This document shows, one piece after another, positions 8,111-15,684 of a stretch of 64,000 nucleotides of DNA. The DNA is from Allobogoriella deserti (GTDB lineage: Bacteria; Actinomycetota; Actinomycetes; Actinomycetales; Actinomycetaceae). Numbering within the stretch: the first letter of the stretch is position 1; every line of letters begins with the position of its first letter. The stretch lies in the NCBI RefSeq assembly GCF_042680605.1, contig NZ_JBHUEE010000008.1:1-64000 (forward strand), given 5' to 3'. The position numbers and the translations under genes are program-made. A model generated the notes under the pieces. The model saw only the letters and a program-made list of their open reading frames with translations, was not told where the DNA came from and made no database searches.

Positions 8111-8785
8111 TCAGGCGGTCGCCTCGGCGTCGGCGATCTCGCGGTCGAGCTTGTCGATCGTCCCCGCCGTCTGCACGTCGTCGGACGTCTCGGCCATCGT
8201 CTCGAGGAGACGGCGCGCCTCGGACGGTCGTCCGGCCTCGAGCGCAGCCCGGATCACCTGGATCCCGGCCTCGTGCACGTGCTCCTTGGCGTTCCAATGG
8301 CCCACGCCCAGCCCGAGGCCTTCGGCCGGCAGCCCAGCCTCGCGCAGCATGCGGACCGATTCGGCGAGCGCGGTACCCGTGCCGTCCCGTTCGCACGCGC
8401 CCTGCAGGCGGCGCATCGCCCCCTCGCGGTCGTCGTGCAGGGACAGGCGGGCGAGCTCGACGAGTGCATACCAGGCGCGCGGGTTGCCCGCGATCTCCTC
8501 GGCGAGGGACCACACGGCCAGATCGGCGGCGCGGTCGCGTTCAGTGGCGGGACTGTCCGCGGTGAGCGGGTCGGCGGGGGCGGACGCGGCGGCGTGATGG
8601 CGGACCAGCTCGGCGAGTGCCTTGAACGACTCGATGTCGTTCGGGTCATGGACCAGGTTGGCGCGTAGCGCATCCTCGCGGGCGTCGTCGCCGTGGTGTC
8701 CGGTCGTGGACGGGCGGCGCACACCGACGCGCCGGAGAGGCGCCTGCCGCGTGAACAGCGAACGGAGGCGATCGATCCACGACAT
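8111..8785 (-). CDS. Hypothetical protein with helical repeat character
   Basis: Not recognised as a named family. It is 224 aa, soluble, and dominated by amphipathic helices rich in Ala, Glu and Leu. Repeating patterns such as ALRANLVHDPNDIESFKALAEL and WYALVELARLSLHDDREGA resemble TPR-like repeats, and similar proteins turn up next to aceE in related actinobacteria. ATG 8785 is supported by GGAG five bases upstream. It is transcribed away from the aceE terminator on the minus strand and so probably has its own promoter. A tetratricopeptide-type scaffold role is a guess. Confidence 0.65.
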   Translation of the reverse strand: MSWIDRLRSLFTRQAPLRRVGVRRPSTTGHHGDDAREDALRANLVHDPNDIESFKALAELVRHHAAASAPADPLTADSPATERDRAADLAVWSLAEEIAGNPRAWYALVELARLSLHDDREGAMRRLQGACERDGTGTALAESVRMLREAGLPAEGLGLGVGHWNAKEHVHEAGIQVIRAALEAGRPSEARRLLETMAETSDDVQTAGTIDKLDREIADAEATA

Positions 8786-8838
8786 GCTCCGACCCTATCC
8801 GGTGGCCGGGGCGCTCGCCCGGTGCACGAGTCAGCTCA

Positions 8839-8870
8839 GTCCCTGCCCACGCGCGGGCGTGGGCAGGGAC
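8839..8870 (-). terminator. aceE terminator hairpin
   Basis: A perfect 14-bp stem (8839-8852 with 8857-8870) and a four-base GCGG loop lie 22 bases after the aceE stop codon. It is among the strongest simple hairpins in the window and fits a factor-independent terminator without the T-tract, as is common at high GC. Confidence 0.8.
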
Positions 8871-8891
8871 CGGGAGCGGCTGCGGCCGATG

Positions 8892-11645
8892 TCAGGCGTC
8901 GCCACCCGCGCTGCCGGACACGCCGGCGGTGACGTCGAACAGGTCGTACTTCTCGATGGCCTGCCGGACGAGGTCGCGGTCCACCTCGCCCCGGTCGGCG
9001 AGCGCCTGCAGCGCCCGGACCGTCATCGTGTGCGCGTCGATGAAGATCTGACGCCGCGCGGCCGGTCGGGTGTCGGAGAAGCCGAAGCCGTCGGCACCGA
9101 GGGTGTAGTACTCGCCGGGCACCCACGGCCGGATGGCGTCCTGGACCTGGTGCTCGAAGTCCGACGTCGCCACGTACGGGCCGCCGGCGTCGCGCAGTTT
9201 CGTCGTCACGTACGCCTCGCGGGGCTCCTGCTCCGGGTGGAGGAAGTTGTGCTCGTCCGCGGCGATACCGTCCCGGCGCAGCTCGTACCAGCTCGTGACC
9301 GACCAGACGCCGGCACGTACGCCCCAGTCTTCGGCGAGCAGCTCGCGGGCATGGACGGCCCACGGCACGCCGACGCCGGAGGCGAGGAGCTGGACCCGCG
9401 GCCCGTCGCCCTCGGGTGCGCTGAGCTGGTAGATGCCGCGCAGCACGCCGTCGACGTCGAGGTTCTCCGGCTCCGCCGGCTGCGGCATCGGCTCGTTGTA
9501 GACGGTGAGGTAGTACAAGACGTCCGGGTCCCGAGGGTCCTCGCCGCTGTACATCCGCTGCAGACCGTCCCGGACGATGTGCCGGATCTCGTAGGCGTAC
9601 GCCGGGTCGTAGTGGACCACCGCCGGGTTGGTCGAGGCCAGCACGGGGGAGTGGCCGTCCATGTGCTGGGTTCCCTCGCCGGCCAGGGTCGTCTTGCCCG
9701 CCGTGGCGCCGATGATGAAGCCGCGGGCGAGCTGGTCGCCGGCGGCCCAGAACTGGTCGCCGGTGCGCTGGAACCCGAACATCGAGTAGAAGATGTAGAC
9801 GGGGATCATCGGCTCGCCGTGCACTGCGTGCGAGGTGCCCAGCACCTGCATCGCCGCGGCGGAGCCGGCCTCGTTGATCCCCATGTGGAGGATCTGCCCC
9901 TGTTCGGACTCCTTGTAACTGAGCATGAGGTCCTGGTCCACGGAGGTGTAGTGCTGGCCGTGGACGTTGAAGATCTTCGCCGTCGGGAAGATCGAGTCGA
10001 GCCCGAACGTGCGGGCCTCGTCCGGGATGATCGGCACGATCCGCTTGCCGATCTCCTTGTCCTTCATCAGCTCCTTGAGCAGCCGGACGAACGCCATCGT
10101 GGTGGCGACCTCCTGCTGGCCCGAGCCGTTGCGCAGGATCTCGTACGGCTTGTCGTCCGGGAGGGACAGGTGCGGGCTGTCGGTGAGCCGCTCCGGGATG
10201 AAGCCGCCGAGGGCCTTGCGCCGCTCGATCATGTACTGCAGCGTCGGGTCGTTCTCGTCCGGCCGGTAGTACGGCGCGTTGTACGGGTCCTCGAGCTGCT
10301 CGTCCGGGATCGGGATGCGCATGGCGTCCCGCAGCATCTTCAGGTCCGTCGTCTTCATCTTCTTCATCTGGTGGGTCGCGTTGCGACCCGCGAAGGACGG
10401 ACCGAGCCCGTAGCCCTTGACCGTGTGCGCGAGGATCACCGTGGGCTGCCCGGTGTGCTCCGTCGCGGCCTTGTAGGCGGCGTAGAGCTTGCGGTAGTCG
10501 TGACCGCCACGCTTGAGCGCCCAGATCTCCTCGTCGGTCATGTTCTTCACGAGCTCCTTGGTCCGCGGGTCGCGGCCGAAGAAGTGCTCGCGGACGTAGG
10601 CGCCGTCGTTGGCCTTGTAGGTCTGGAAGTCCCCGTCCGGGGTGGTGTTCATGAGGTTGACCAGGGCGCGGTCCTTGTCCGCGTTGAGCAGGGCGTCCCA
10701 CTCCCGGCCCCACACGACCTTGATGACGTTCCAGCCGGCGCCGCGGAACTGGGCCTCGAGCTCCTGGATGATCTTGCCGTTGCCGCGGACCGGGCCGTCC
10801 AGACGCTGCAGGTTGCAGTTGACCACGAACGTGAGGTTGTCGAGGTTCTGCCAGGCGGCCTGCTGCAACATCCCGCGAGACTCCGGCTCGTCCATCTCGC
10901 CGTCACCGAGGAAGGCCCACACGTGCTGCTGGGAGGTGTCCTTGATGCCGCGCTCGTGAAGGTATTTGTTGGCCAGGGCCTGGTAGATCGCCTGGGCCGG
11001 GCCGAGGCCCATCGAGACGGTCGGGTACTCCCAGAAGTCCGGCATCCGGCGCGGGTGCGGGTAGGACGGGAGGCCGCGGCCCTCGCTGGTGGCCGGGTGG
11101 GAGTACTCCTGACGGAACCCGTCGAGGTCCTCCTCGGTGAGCCGGCCCTCGAGGTAGGCGCGTGCGTAGTTCCCGGGGGAGGCGTGCCCCTGGAAGAAGA
11201 TGTGGTCGCCGCCGCCCGGGTGCTGCTTGCCGCGGAAGAAGTGGTTCATGCCCACCTCGTACAGCGTGGCCAGCGAGGCGTAGGAGGAGATGTGGCCGCC
11301 GACGGCGACACCGGGACGCTGCGCCCGGGTGACCATCACCGCGGCGTTCCACCGGATCCAGCCGCGGTAGGTGCGCTCGACCGCCTCGTCACCGGGGAAG
11401 TACGGCTCCTGGTGGACGGGGATGGTGTTGACGTACGGGGTGGTGATGGGGTTGGGGATCGCCACCGAGCGCTCCCGTGCCCGCTGCAGCAGGTTGAGCA
11501 GGATGTAGCGGGCCCGCGGTCCGCCGCGCTCGTCGATGAGCCCGTCGAGCGACTCGAGCCACTCCTGGGTCTCTTCCGCGTCGATGTCCTTCACCTGGCT
11601 GAGGAGTCCGGCGATCAGCGGCGAGGACTCGTCTCGTGAACTCAC
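8892..11645 (-). CDS. aceE: Pyruvate dehydrogenase E1 component, homodimeric
   Basis: Thiamine-diphosphate enzyme that decarboxylates pyruvate and acetylates the lipoyl arm of E2. Length 917 aa matches the homodimeric E1 family. Visible landmarks are GHISSYASLATLYEVG and HFFRGKQHPGGGDHIFFQGH near the N-terminus, the ThDP/Mg motif from GDGEMDEPESRG to NLDNLTFVVNCN, and the C-terminal transketolase-type domain. GTG 11645 (VSSRDESSP) is preceded by GAGGGAAC. An upstream in-frame ATG at 11723 would add a basic, unconserved tail and was rejected. No E2 gene is adjacent; the two-lipoyl SucB at 50646 and Lpd at 52521 are the likely partners. Confidence 0.95.
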   Translation of the reverse strand: MSSRDESSPLIAGLLSQVKDIDAEETQEWLESLDGLIDERGGPRARYILLNLLQRARERSVAIPNPITTPYVNTIPVHQEPYFPGDEAVERTYRGWIRWNAAVMVTRAQRPGVAVGGHISSYASLATLYEVGMNHFFRGKQHPGGGDHIFFQGHASPGNYARAYLEGRLTEEDLDGFRQEYSHPATSEGRGLPSYPHPRRMPDFWEYPTVSMGLGPAQAIYQALANKYLHERGIKDTSQQHVWAFLGDGEMDEPESRGMLQQAAWQNLDNLTFVVNCNLQRLDGPVRGNGKIIQELEAQFRGAGWNVIKVVWGREWDALLNADKDRALVNLMNTTPDGDFQTYKANDGAYVREHFFGRDPRTKELVKNMTDEEIWALKRGGHDYRKLYAAYKAATEHTGQPTVILAHTVKGYGLGPSFAGRNATHQMKKMKTTDLKMLRDAMRIPIPDEQLEDPYNAPYYRPDENDPTLQYMIERRKALGGFIPERLTDSPHLSLPDDKPYEILRNGSGQQEVATTMAFVRLLKELMKDKEIGKRIVPIIPDEARTFGLDSIFPTAKIFNVHGQHYTSVDQDLMLSYKESEQGQILHMGINEAGSAAAMQVLGTSHAVHGEPMIPVYIFYSMFGFQRTGDQFWAAGDQLARGFIIGATAGKTTLAGEGTQHMDGHSPVLASTNPAVVHYDPAYAYEIRHIVRDGLQRMYSGEDPRDPDVLYYLTVYNEPMPQPAEPENLDVDGVLRGIYQLSAPEGDGPRVQLLASGVGVPWAVHARELLAEDWGVRAGVWSVTSWYELRRDGIAADEHNFLHPEQEPREAYVTTKLRDAGGPYVATSDFEHQVQDAIRPWVPGEYYTLGADGFGFSDTRPAARRQIFIDAHTMTVRALQALADRGEVDRDLVRQAIEKYDLFDVTAGVSGSAGGDA

Positions 11646-11900
11646 GCGTTCCCTCTTCTCACGTCTTGCGTCGGCGGTGACGGCAAAGGTATGCGACACC
11701 TGGCCCTTCCATTGTCGTGCCATGACCGCCTCGCGGTCGAACTTCGCCCACCGCGGGGGGTGTGACAACGACCACCCGACCGGCGGGACGCGCCGGGGGC
11801 CGGCAGAGGCGTGGATCTGTGCGCTTGCTGGCCCTCGCGCCGCTACGGTGGGCTTGGTACACACCAGGACCGCACCGGTCCCACAGACGAAAGGATGCAC
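11646..11900. promoter_or_regulatory. Divergent promoter region aceE / DUF3052
   Basis: About 255 bases separate the divergent starts. No gene is supported here. The last bases before 11901 carry the Shine-Dalgarno AAAGG at 11890-11894. I see no clear operator palindrome. Confidence 0.5.
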
Positions 11901-12323
11901 GTGGCAGTCAGCGCGGGAGCGGGAGCCGGCCGGTTCGGCTTCACCACCGGGCAGGTCATCCAGGAGTTCCTCTACGACGACGACGTCGACCCGTCCGTGC
12001 GGACGGCGGTGGAGGCATCGACGGGCAACGAGCTCGTCGACGAGGACTACGGGGACGTGTGCGACGGCGCCATCATCTGGTGGCGGTCCGACGACGGCGA
12101 GCAGGAGGACCTGACCGACCTGCTCGTCGACGCCCAGTCGAACCTCGACGACGGCGGACTCATCTGGGTGCTCACGCCGAAACCCGGCCGCGACGGCCAC
12201 GTGGTGCCGGCGGACATCGAGGAGGCCGCCAGCACCGCGGGGATGCTCGCCACGTCGGCGACGTCGGTCGGCGAGTCGTGGAACGGCATCCGGGTCGCCG
12301 CACGCAGCCGCTCGCAGAAGTGA
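11901..12323 (+). CDS. DUF3052 family protein
   Basis: Soluble, acidic protein of about 140 aa belonging to the actinobacterial DUF3052 family. The segments FGFTTGQVIQEFLYDDDVD, IIWWRSDDGEQEDLTDLLVDA and GLIWVLTPKPGRDGHV are characteristic. No enzymatic motif is visible and the function is unknown. The start is decided by the ribosome binding site: AAAGG sits six bases before GTG 11901 but directly against the in-frame ATG 11895. It overlaps the peroxiredoxin start by GTGA, so the two are co-translated. Confidence 0.85.
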   Translation: MAVSAGAGAGRFGFTTGQVIQEFLYDDDVDPSVRTAVEASTGNELVDEDYGDVCDGAIIWWRSDDGEQEDLTDLLVDAQSNLDDGGLIWVLTPKPGRDGHVVPADIEEAASTAGMLATSATSVGESWNGIRVAARSRSQK

Positions 12324-12799
12324 CGGGCCCGTCCGAGCCCCCGCAGCCCGGCCTGCAACCGGCGCCGGACCTCGAGCTACCCGACGCCCACGGCACGCCG
12401 GTCCGGCTGTCCGCGCTGCGCGGTGGCCCGGTGCTGCTCGTGTTCTTCCCGTTCGCGTTCTCCCGGATCTGCCACGGTGAGCTGGCCGAGCTGCGCGACC
12501 ATCTGGCGGAGTTCACCTCGCGCGGGGTGCGGCTGTTCGGCGTCTCGACCGATCCGATGTTCGCCCTGCGCGCCTGGTCGGCACAGGAGGCCTTCGGGTT
12601 CGAGCTGCTGTCGGACTTCTGGCCGCACGGTCAGGCCGCACGGCGTTTCGAGGTCTTCGACGAGCGCAACGGTCACGCCCGGCGGGGCAGTTTCCTGATC
12701 GACGCGGACGGCCACGTGCGATGGGCGACGGTCAACCCGCATGGCCAGGCGCGCGAGCTCGACGAGTACCGCGAGGCGCTCGCCGCACTGTCCGGCTGA
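12320..12799 (+). CDS. ahpE: AhpE-type peroxiredoxin
   Basis: Thiol peroxidase that reduces hydroperoxides. The peroxidatic Cys is in PFAFSRICHGELAELRDHL, which aligns with the AhpE signature; the segment LLSDFWPHGQAARRFEVF is also typical of AhpE. No resolving Cys is seen elsewhere, consistent with a one-Cys mechanism using an external thiol. Length 159 aa. GTG 12320 overlaps the DUF3052 stop codon. A 10-bp inverted repeat follows before the tRNA gene. Confidence 0.88.
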   Translation: MTGPSEPPQPGLQPAPDLELPDAHGTPVRLSALRGGPVLLVFFPFAFSRICHGELAELRDHLAEFTSRGVRLFGVSTDPMFALRAWSAQEAFGFELLSDFWPHGQAARRFEVFDERNGHARRGSFLIDADGHVRWATVNPHGQARELDEYREALAALSG

Positions 12800-12814
12800 G
12801 TCCCTGCCACCTGA

Positions 12815-12865
12815 CGCCCGGACAAGCCGCGGCCGAGGGCCGGCCTGCACTACGCTGTCCGGGCG
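12815..12865 (+). terminator. Inverted repeat after ahpE
   Basis: CGCCCGGACA (12815-12824) pairs perfectly with TGTCCGGGCG (12856-12865). The 31-base interior can form a smaller GGCC hairpin. It lies between the ahpE stop and tRNA-Val, so it may end the DUF3052-ahpE transcript, although its right arm lies close to where the tRNA promoter should be. Confidence 0.5.
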
Positions 12866-12877
12866 CCGTCGGCGCAG

Positions 12878-12954
12878 GGGCCTGTAGCTCAGTTGGTCAG
12901 AGCGCCGCGCTTACACCGCGGAGGTCGCCGGTTCGAGACCGGCCGGGCCCACCA
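12878..12954 (+). tRNA. tRNA-Val (anticodon TAC)
   Basis: Complete cloverleaf: acceptor GGGCCTG pairs with CGGGCCC, D-arm TAGCTCAGTTGGTCAGA, anticodon stem CCGCG/CGCGG around loop CTTACAC with anticodon TAC at 12912-12914, and T-arm GCCGG-TTCGAGA-CCGGC. The discriminator A and the CCA end are encoded. It reads GTA (and probably other GTN) codons. Confidence 0.95.
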
Positions 12955-12978
12955 GAACGGCAGATTGGATAGCAGACG

Positions 12979-13428
12979 GTGAGTACAGGCCCCCGCAGAA
13001 GCGGCGTTCGTCGCCCGTGGCATCTGTGGGTGGTGGCCATCGTCGTGTTCGCTCTGTACATCGGCGGGTTCCGTGATTACGTCCTGATTCTGATCCAGGA
13101 CACCGACTACATCGATGCGCAGTTCGGCTCGGGCGGCATCGTCTACTTCGCCGACTACCCGCCCGTGCTCCGTGTCATCTGGGCGATCAATATCCTGGGC
13201 GGACTGATCGCTCCCGTACTGCTCGTGGCGCGCAGCCGCTGGGCAGTCCCCACCGCTCTTGTCGCGGCGACCGCTCAGGTTGTGCTCCTCGTGGTGACAT
13301 TCGCTGTCCTTGACCGGTGGGCAATGCTCGGAGCGGCGACCTCGTGGTTCGACATCGGAGTCGGAGTCGTGACGGCGCTCTTCGCCGTCTACTGCAGGAA
13401 GATGCGGCGCCGAGGGCTCCTTCGGTGA
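12979..13428 (+). CDS. Small integral membrane protein
   Basis: About 149 aa with four predicted membrane segments (around WHLWVVAIVVFALYIGG, LRVIWAINILGGLIAPVLLV, ALVAATAQVVLLVVTFAVL and DIGVGVVTALFAVYC), a basic N-terminus and a basic C-terminal tail (RKMRRRGLLR). I do not recognise a family. It begins 24 bases after tRNA-Val with GTG 12979 and marks the start of a patch with less strictly high-GC third codon positions than the surrounding core genes. Confidence 0.65.
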   Translation: MSTGPRRSGVRRPWHLWVVAIVVFALYIGGFRDYVLILIQDTDYIDAQFGSGGIVYFADYPPVLRVIWAINILGGLIAPVLLVARSRWAVPTALVAATAQVVLLVVTFAVLDRWAMLGAATSWFDIGVGVVTALFAVYCRKMRRRGLLR

Positions 13429-13491
13429 TATGGATCGCGGCGGAACCGTGAAGGTCCTCTGCCGTGGTCACCGGCTACCGAGCCTCCCGGA

Positions 13492-14010
13492 TCATGGAGC
13501 CGGAACGCGGGCTTGCCAGTGATGCATGAGATATCGCAGGGATGCTGTGCCGAGAAGTAGCGGCCAGAGGGCCGCGACCAGATAGCATCCGGCGCATAGC
13601 CATCCCCATGCGCCGTAGGCAGTTCCGCTGAAGGGGTCGACGTTGTCCCAGGCGATGATGGACATGGTCACGAGGAGAGCGAGAATGAGAGCGCCGGTCG
13701 CTCCCGCGATGCCCACGACTCTGGGAACCAGGAGCGGCCGTCGTGCCCGTAGCCAGTGCGGTGTCAGTCTCGCGGGCTCGATCGTCAGGGCGAGCATGCA
13801 TGCGATGGCGGCGAGCTGGGCGAGAGACAGGCCCAGGAGGTACCAGGTCCCGGTCCCTGGTATGTCCTGCGCCTCGCGCCAGGCGGTCGGGGTGCCGAGT
13901 GTGAATCCCAGGACCAATGGGATGCGCCAGAGCGCAGTCGGTAGCGCTGCGGCGATTGCCGCGTACACGCACCACCTCACCAAACTAGGAGGTCGCGCAA
14001 ACGGGTTCAT
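13492..14010 (-). CDS. Integral membrane protein
   Basis: About 172 aa with four to five hydrophobic segments (WCVYAAIAAALPTALWRIPL, WYLLGLSLAQLAAIACMLAL, VGIAGATGALILALLVTMS and WLCAGCYLVAALWPLLLG). No family is recognised. The ATG at 14010 (MNPFARPPS) has AGGAG about seven bases upstream. It is the last gene of the minus-strand run tetR - GH39 remnant - SRPBCC - this gene and could be in one transcript with them. Confidence 0.65.
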   Translation of the reverse strand: MNPFARPPSLVRWCVYAAIAAALPTALWRIPLVLGFTLGTPTAWREAQDIPGTGTWYLLGLSLAQLAAIACMLALTIEPARLTPHWLRARRPLLVPRVVGIAGATGALILALLVTMSIIAWDNVDPFSGTAYGAWGWLCAGCYLVAALWPLLLGTASLRYLMHHWQARVPAP

Positions 14011-14050
14011 GGGGCTCCTCTGTTCTGGGGACAACGGGTCGTCATCGAGC

Positions 14051-14464
14051 TCAGGATCCGGAGACCCGCTGAGCGAGCCGTTCTAGACGCAAGCTTGGGA
14101 GAGTGCCGAGCGTATGCCCGAGGAGCAACGCGAGAGGACCGTCTCGCTCCACCGCGTGGGTGACGCGCGTCTGTCGTGATGCGTCGAGGCGAGTCAGCTG
14201 CCATTCCCCGGTTTCGGAGAGCCCGGTGACACGCCAAGAGATCGTGATCGCTTCGCCATCGATGTACGTGTAGGTCAGTGCTCCCCGTAAGCCCCGGATG
14301 GTCTCGAGCCGGTACTCGGCGCCCGCGACAGCGCGTGGGGTCCCCTCGACCTTGACGAAGGCAGGGTTCCATTCGGGCAACAGCGTGGCCGAGAGCAGCG
14401 CCTCGCGGACGTGCTCGATCGGTGCGTCGATGACGGTGCCCGCCGTCGCGGTGGAGTCACTCAC
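14051..14464 (-). CDS. SRPBCC-family protein
   Basis: About 137 aa with the helix-grip fold pattern of polyketide-cyclase/START-like SRPBCC proteins: an initial IDAPIEHVREAL strand and helix, LPEWNPAFVKVEG, a central Tyr/Ile/Thr strand region (ALTYTYIDGEAITISWRVTG) and a long C-terminal helix. These bind hydrophobic ligands; the ligand here is unknown. The start GTG 14464 overlaps the stop codon of the GH39 remnant by eight bases (GTGAGTGA), suggesting translational coupling and that the gene is read from the TetR-controlled promoter. Confidence 0.7.
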   Translation of the reverse strand: MSDSTATAGTVIDAPIEHVREALLSATLLPEWNPAFVKVEGTPRAVAGAEYRLETIRGLRGALTYTYIDGEAITISWRVTGLSETGEWQLTRLDASRQTRVTHAVERDGPLALLLGHTLGTLPSLRLERLAQRVSGS

Positions 14465-14912
14465 CGGCGTAAGGGACCACGGCAGTCGCATAGGCGTCGA
14501 TAACCGCGATGCTGTCGACGATCTCCGAGACCGGGACAGGCTCGACGAACATCCAGGTGGGGATCGTCGCGAAGTTCGCCACGATCGCCCTGCCCTCGGC
14601 GGCCGCGACGAAGTCCTCGACGAAGGGGTCGAGCAGCTCGAAGTTCCACGACGTCGTGGTGGCGGTCGGCGGGGTGAGCTCCGGCACGGCGAGCCGGGGT
14701 TGACTGAACCATGGCAGAAAACGAGTGAAGTCGGCGCCGAGCTCGCGCAACGCGTCGAAGGCCCTGTCGTGGATTGGGGAGCCGCGGCGCAGTTGCGGTG
14801 CGGTCCACAGATGGGTCGTGAGGGTGATCCGCGATCTACCTGTCGTGCTGGCTCAGTCGACCTGCAGCGTGGCGGACGGATTCGCACCGGCATCTGGCTG
14901 AACAGTGGTCAT
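14457..14912 (-). pseudogene. Truncated GH39-like glycosidase gene with in-frame stop
   Basis: Starting at ATG 14912 (overlapping the tetR stop as ATGA, with a GGAAGG site upstream) the frame reads 19 residues ending LQVD, meets TGA at 14853-14855, then continues in the same frame. The continuation resembles the N-terminus of GH39 glycosidases (beta-xylosidase/iduronidase clan): RRGSPIHDRAFDALRELGAD, then PWFSQPRLAVPELTPP, then TTSWNFELLDPFVEDF. It stops at 14457 after about 150 codons, whereas intact family members have several hundred. So both an internal nonsense codon and loss of most of the catalytic domain are visible. Family assignment is from memory of conserved segments. Confidence 0.65.
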
Positions 14913-15529
14913 GTCGGGCTTCCTTCCCGGTGTGAGGGTGGGTGGCCGAGCGCGGGCAGGATCGCTTGGTCGACAATGGCGATGAGTGCGTCGGTGTCTG
15001 GTGGTTTGCCAGTGTCGATCTGGTGTTTGAGTACCAGTGCCTCCCCGATGTCGACGACGACCGGGGTGAGCAAGCCGTGGTCGACGATGCCGCGCGCGGC
15101 GTAGTGCTCGATGACGGTGCGTGTGAACCGTTTGCCGTGAGTGTCGAAGACCCGGGTGTAGAGGGCCTCGACGAGATCCGGGCGGCGCTGGCGTTCGGCG
15201 AGGATCATCGTTACCACCGGCGCCGTCGGCCCATCGAGCCAGCCGACCAGTTGCTCGAGAGATCGCAGGAGGTCCGAGCGCAGCGCGTCGCCCTTCGGAG
15301 AGACTTGTTCGACGGGCAGGGCTTCCGCCAGCGCGTCGAGCAGCAGGTCCTCGACGGAAGGCCAGTGGCGGTAGATCGAGGTCTTGGCCACCCCGGCACG
15401 CCGCGCGACCCCCTCGACCGACAGCCGACCCAGTCCCTGTTCCGTCATCTCGGCGATGACCGCTGACCGGCAGGCGTCGCGTACGTCCGCCGGCGAGCGC
15501 CGACGAGTGCTTGGTTCCTTCACGCCCAT
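14909..15529 (-). CDS. TetR/AcrR-family transcriptional regulator
   Basis: Repressor-type regulator of 206 aa. The N-terminal helix-turn-helix is classic: LSVEGVARRAGVAKTSIYRHW at about residues 36-56. The C-terminal region is an all-helical ligand-binding domain. ATG 15529 begins MGVKEPSTRRR. Directly upstream are two palindromes that fit its operator, so autoregulation is likely. The stop codon overlaps the start of the broken GH39 gene, so regulator and remnant form one transcriptional unit, and the original inducer was probably a substrate of the lost enzyme. Confidence 0.85.
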   Translation of the reverse strand: MGVKEPSTRRRSPADVRDACRSAVIAEMTEQGLGRLSVEGVARRAGVAKTSIYRHWPSVEDLLLDALAEALPVEQVSPKGDALRSDLLRSLEQLVGWLDGPTAPVVTMILAERQRRPDLVEALYTRVFDTHGKRFTRTVIEHYAARGIVDHGLLTPVVVDIGEALVLKHQIDTGKPPDTDALIAIVDQAILPALGHPPSHREGSPT

Positions 15530-15537
15530 TCCTCACT

Positions 15538-15570
15538 GTAGCTACGCATACGTAGCTACGATACCGTATC
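15538..15570. promoter_or_regulatory. Palindromic operator of the TetR regulator
   Basis: GTAGCTACG (15538-15546) and its exact complement CGTAGCTAC (15551-15559) are separated by CATA. Immediately next comes a second palindrome, GATAC-C-GTATC (15560-15570). They begin nine bases upstream of the TetR start codon, where an autorepressor would bind, and probably cover the promoter. Confidence 0.75.
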
Positions 15571-15684
15571 GTTAGGCCGTGCTAGCCCCTCAGCGAAGGG
15601 CGGCGCCCGGGCGCGGTTACTGCGGAGCCCGCAGAGAGCAGGTGATCCGGTCAGGCCCACGAACCGCGTCGCTACCATGCGCAC

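Noticed and set aside
8892..10713. Long alternative minus-strand frame inside aceE
   Set aside because: Gly/Arg/Pro-rich translation overlapping the well-supported aceE frame.
11646..11723. Longer aceE starting at ATG 11723
   Set aside because: The added 26 residues are basic and unlike known E1 proteins, while GTG 11645 has a good ribosome binding site.
12878..12954. tRNA-Val as the attachment site of an element covering 12979-15560
   Set aside because: No second copy of the tRNA 3' end (CGGTTCGAGACCGG) is seen to the right, and no integrase lies nearby.
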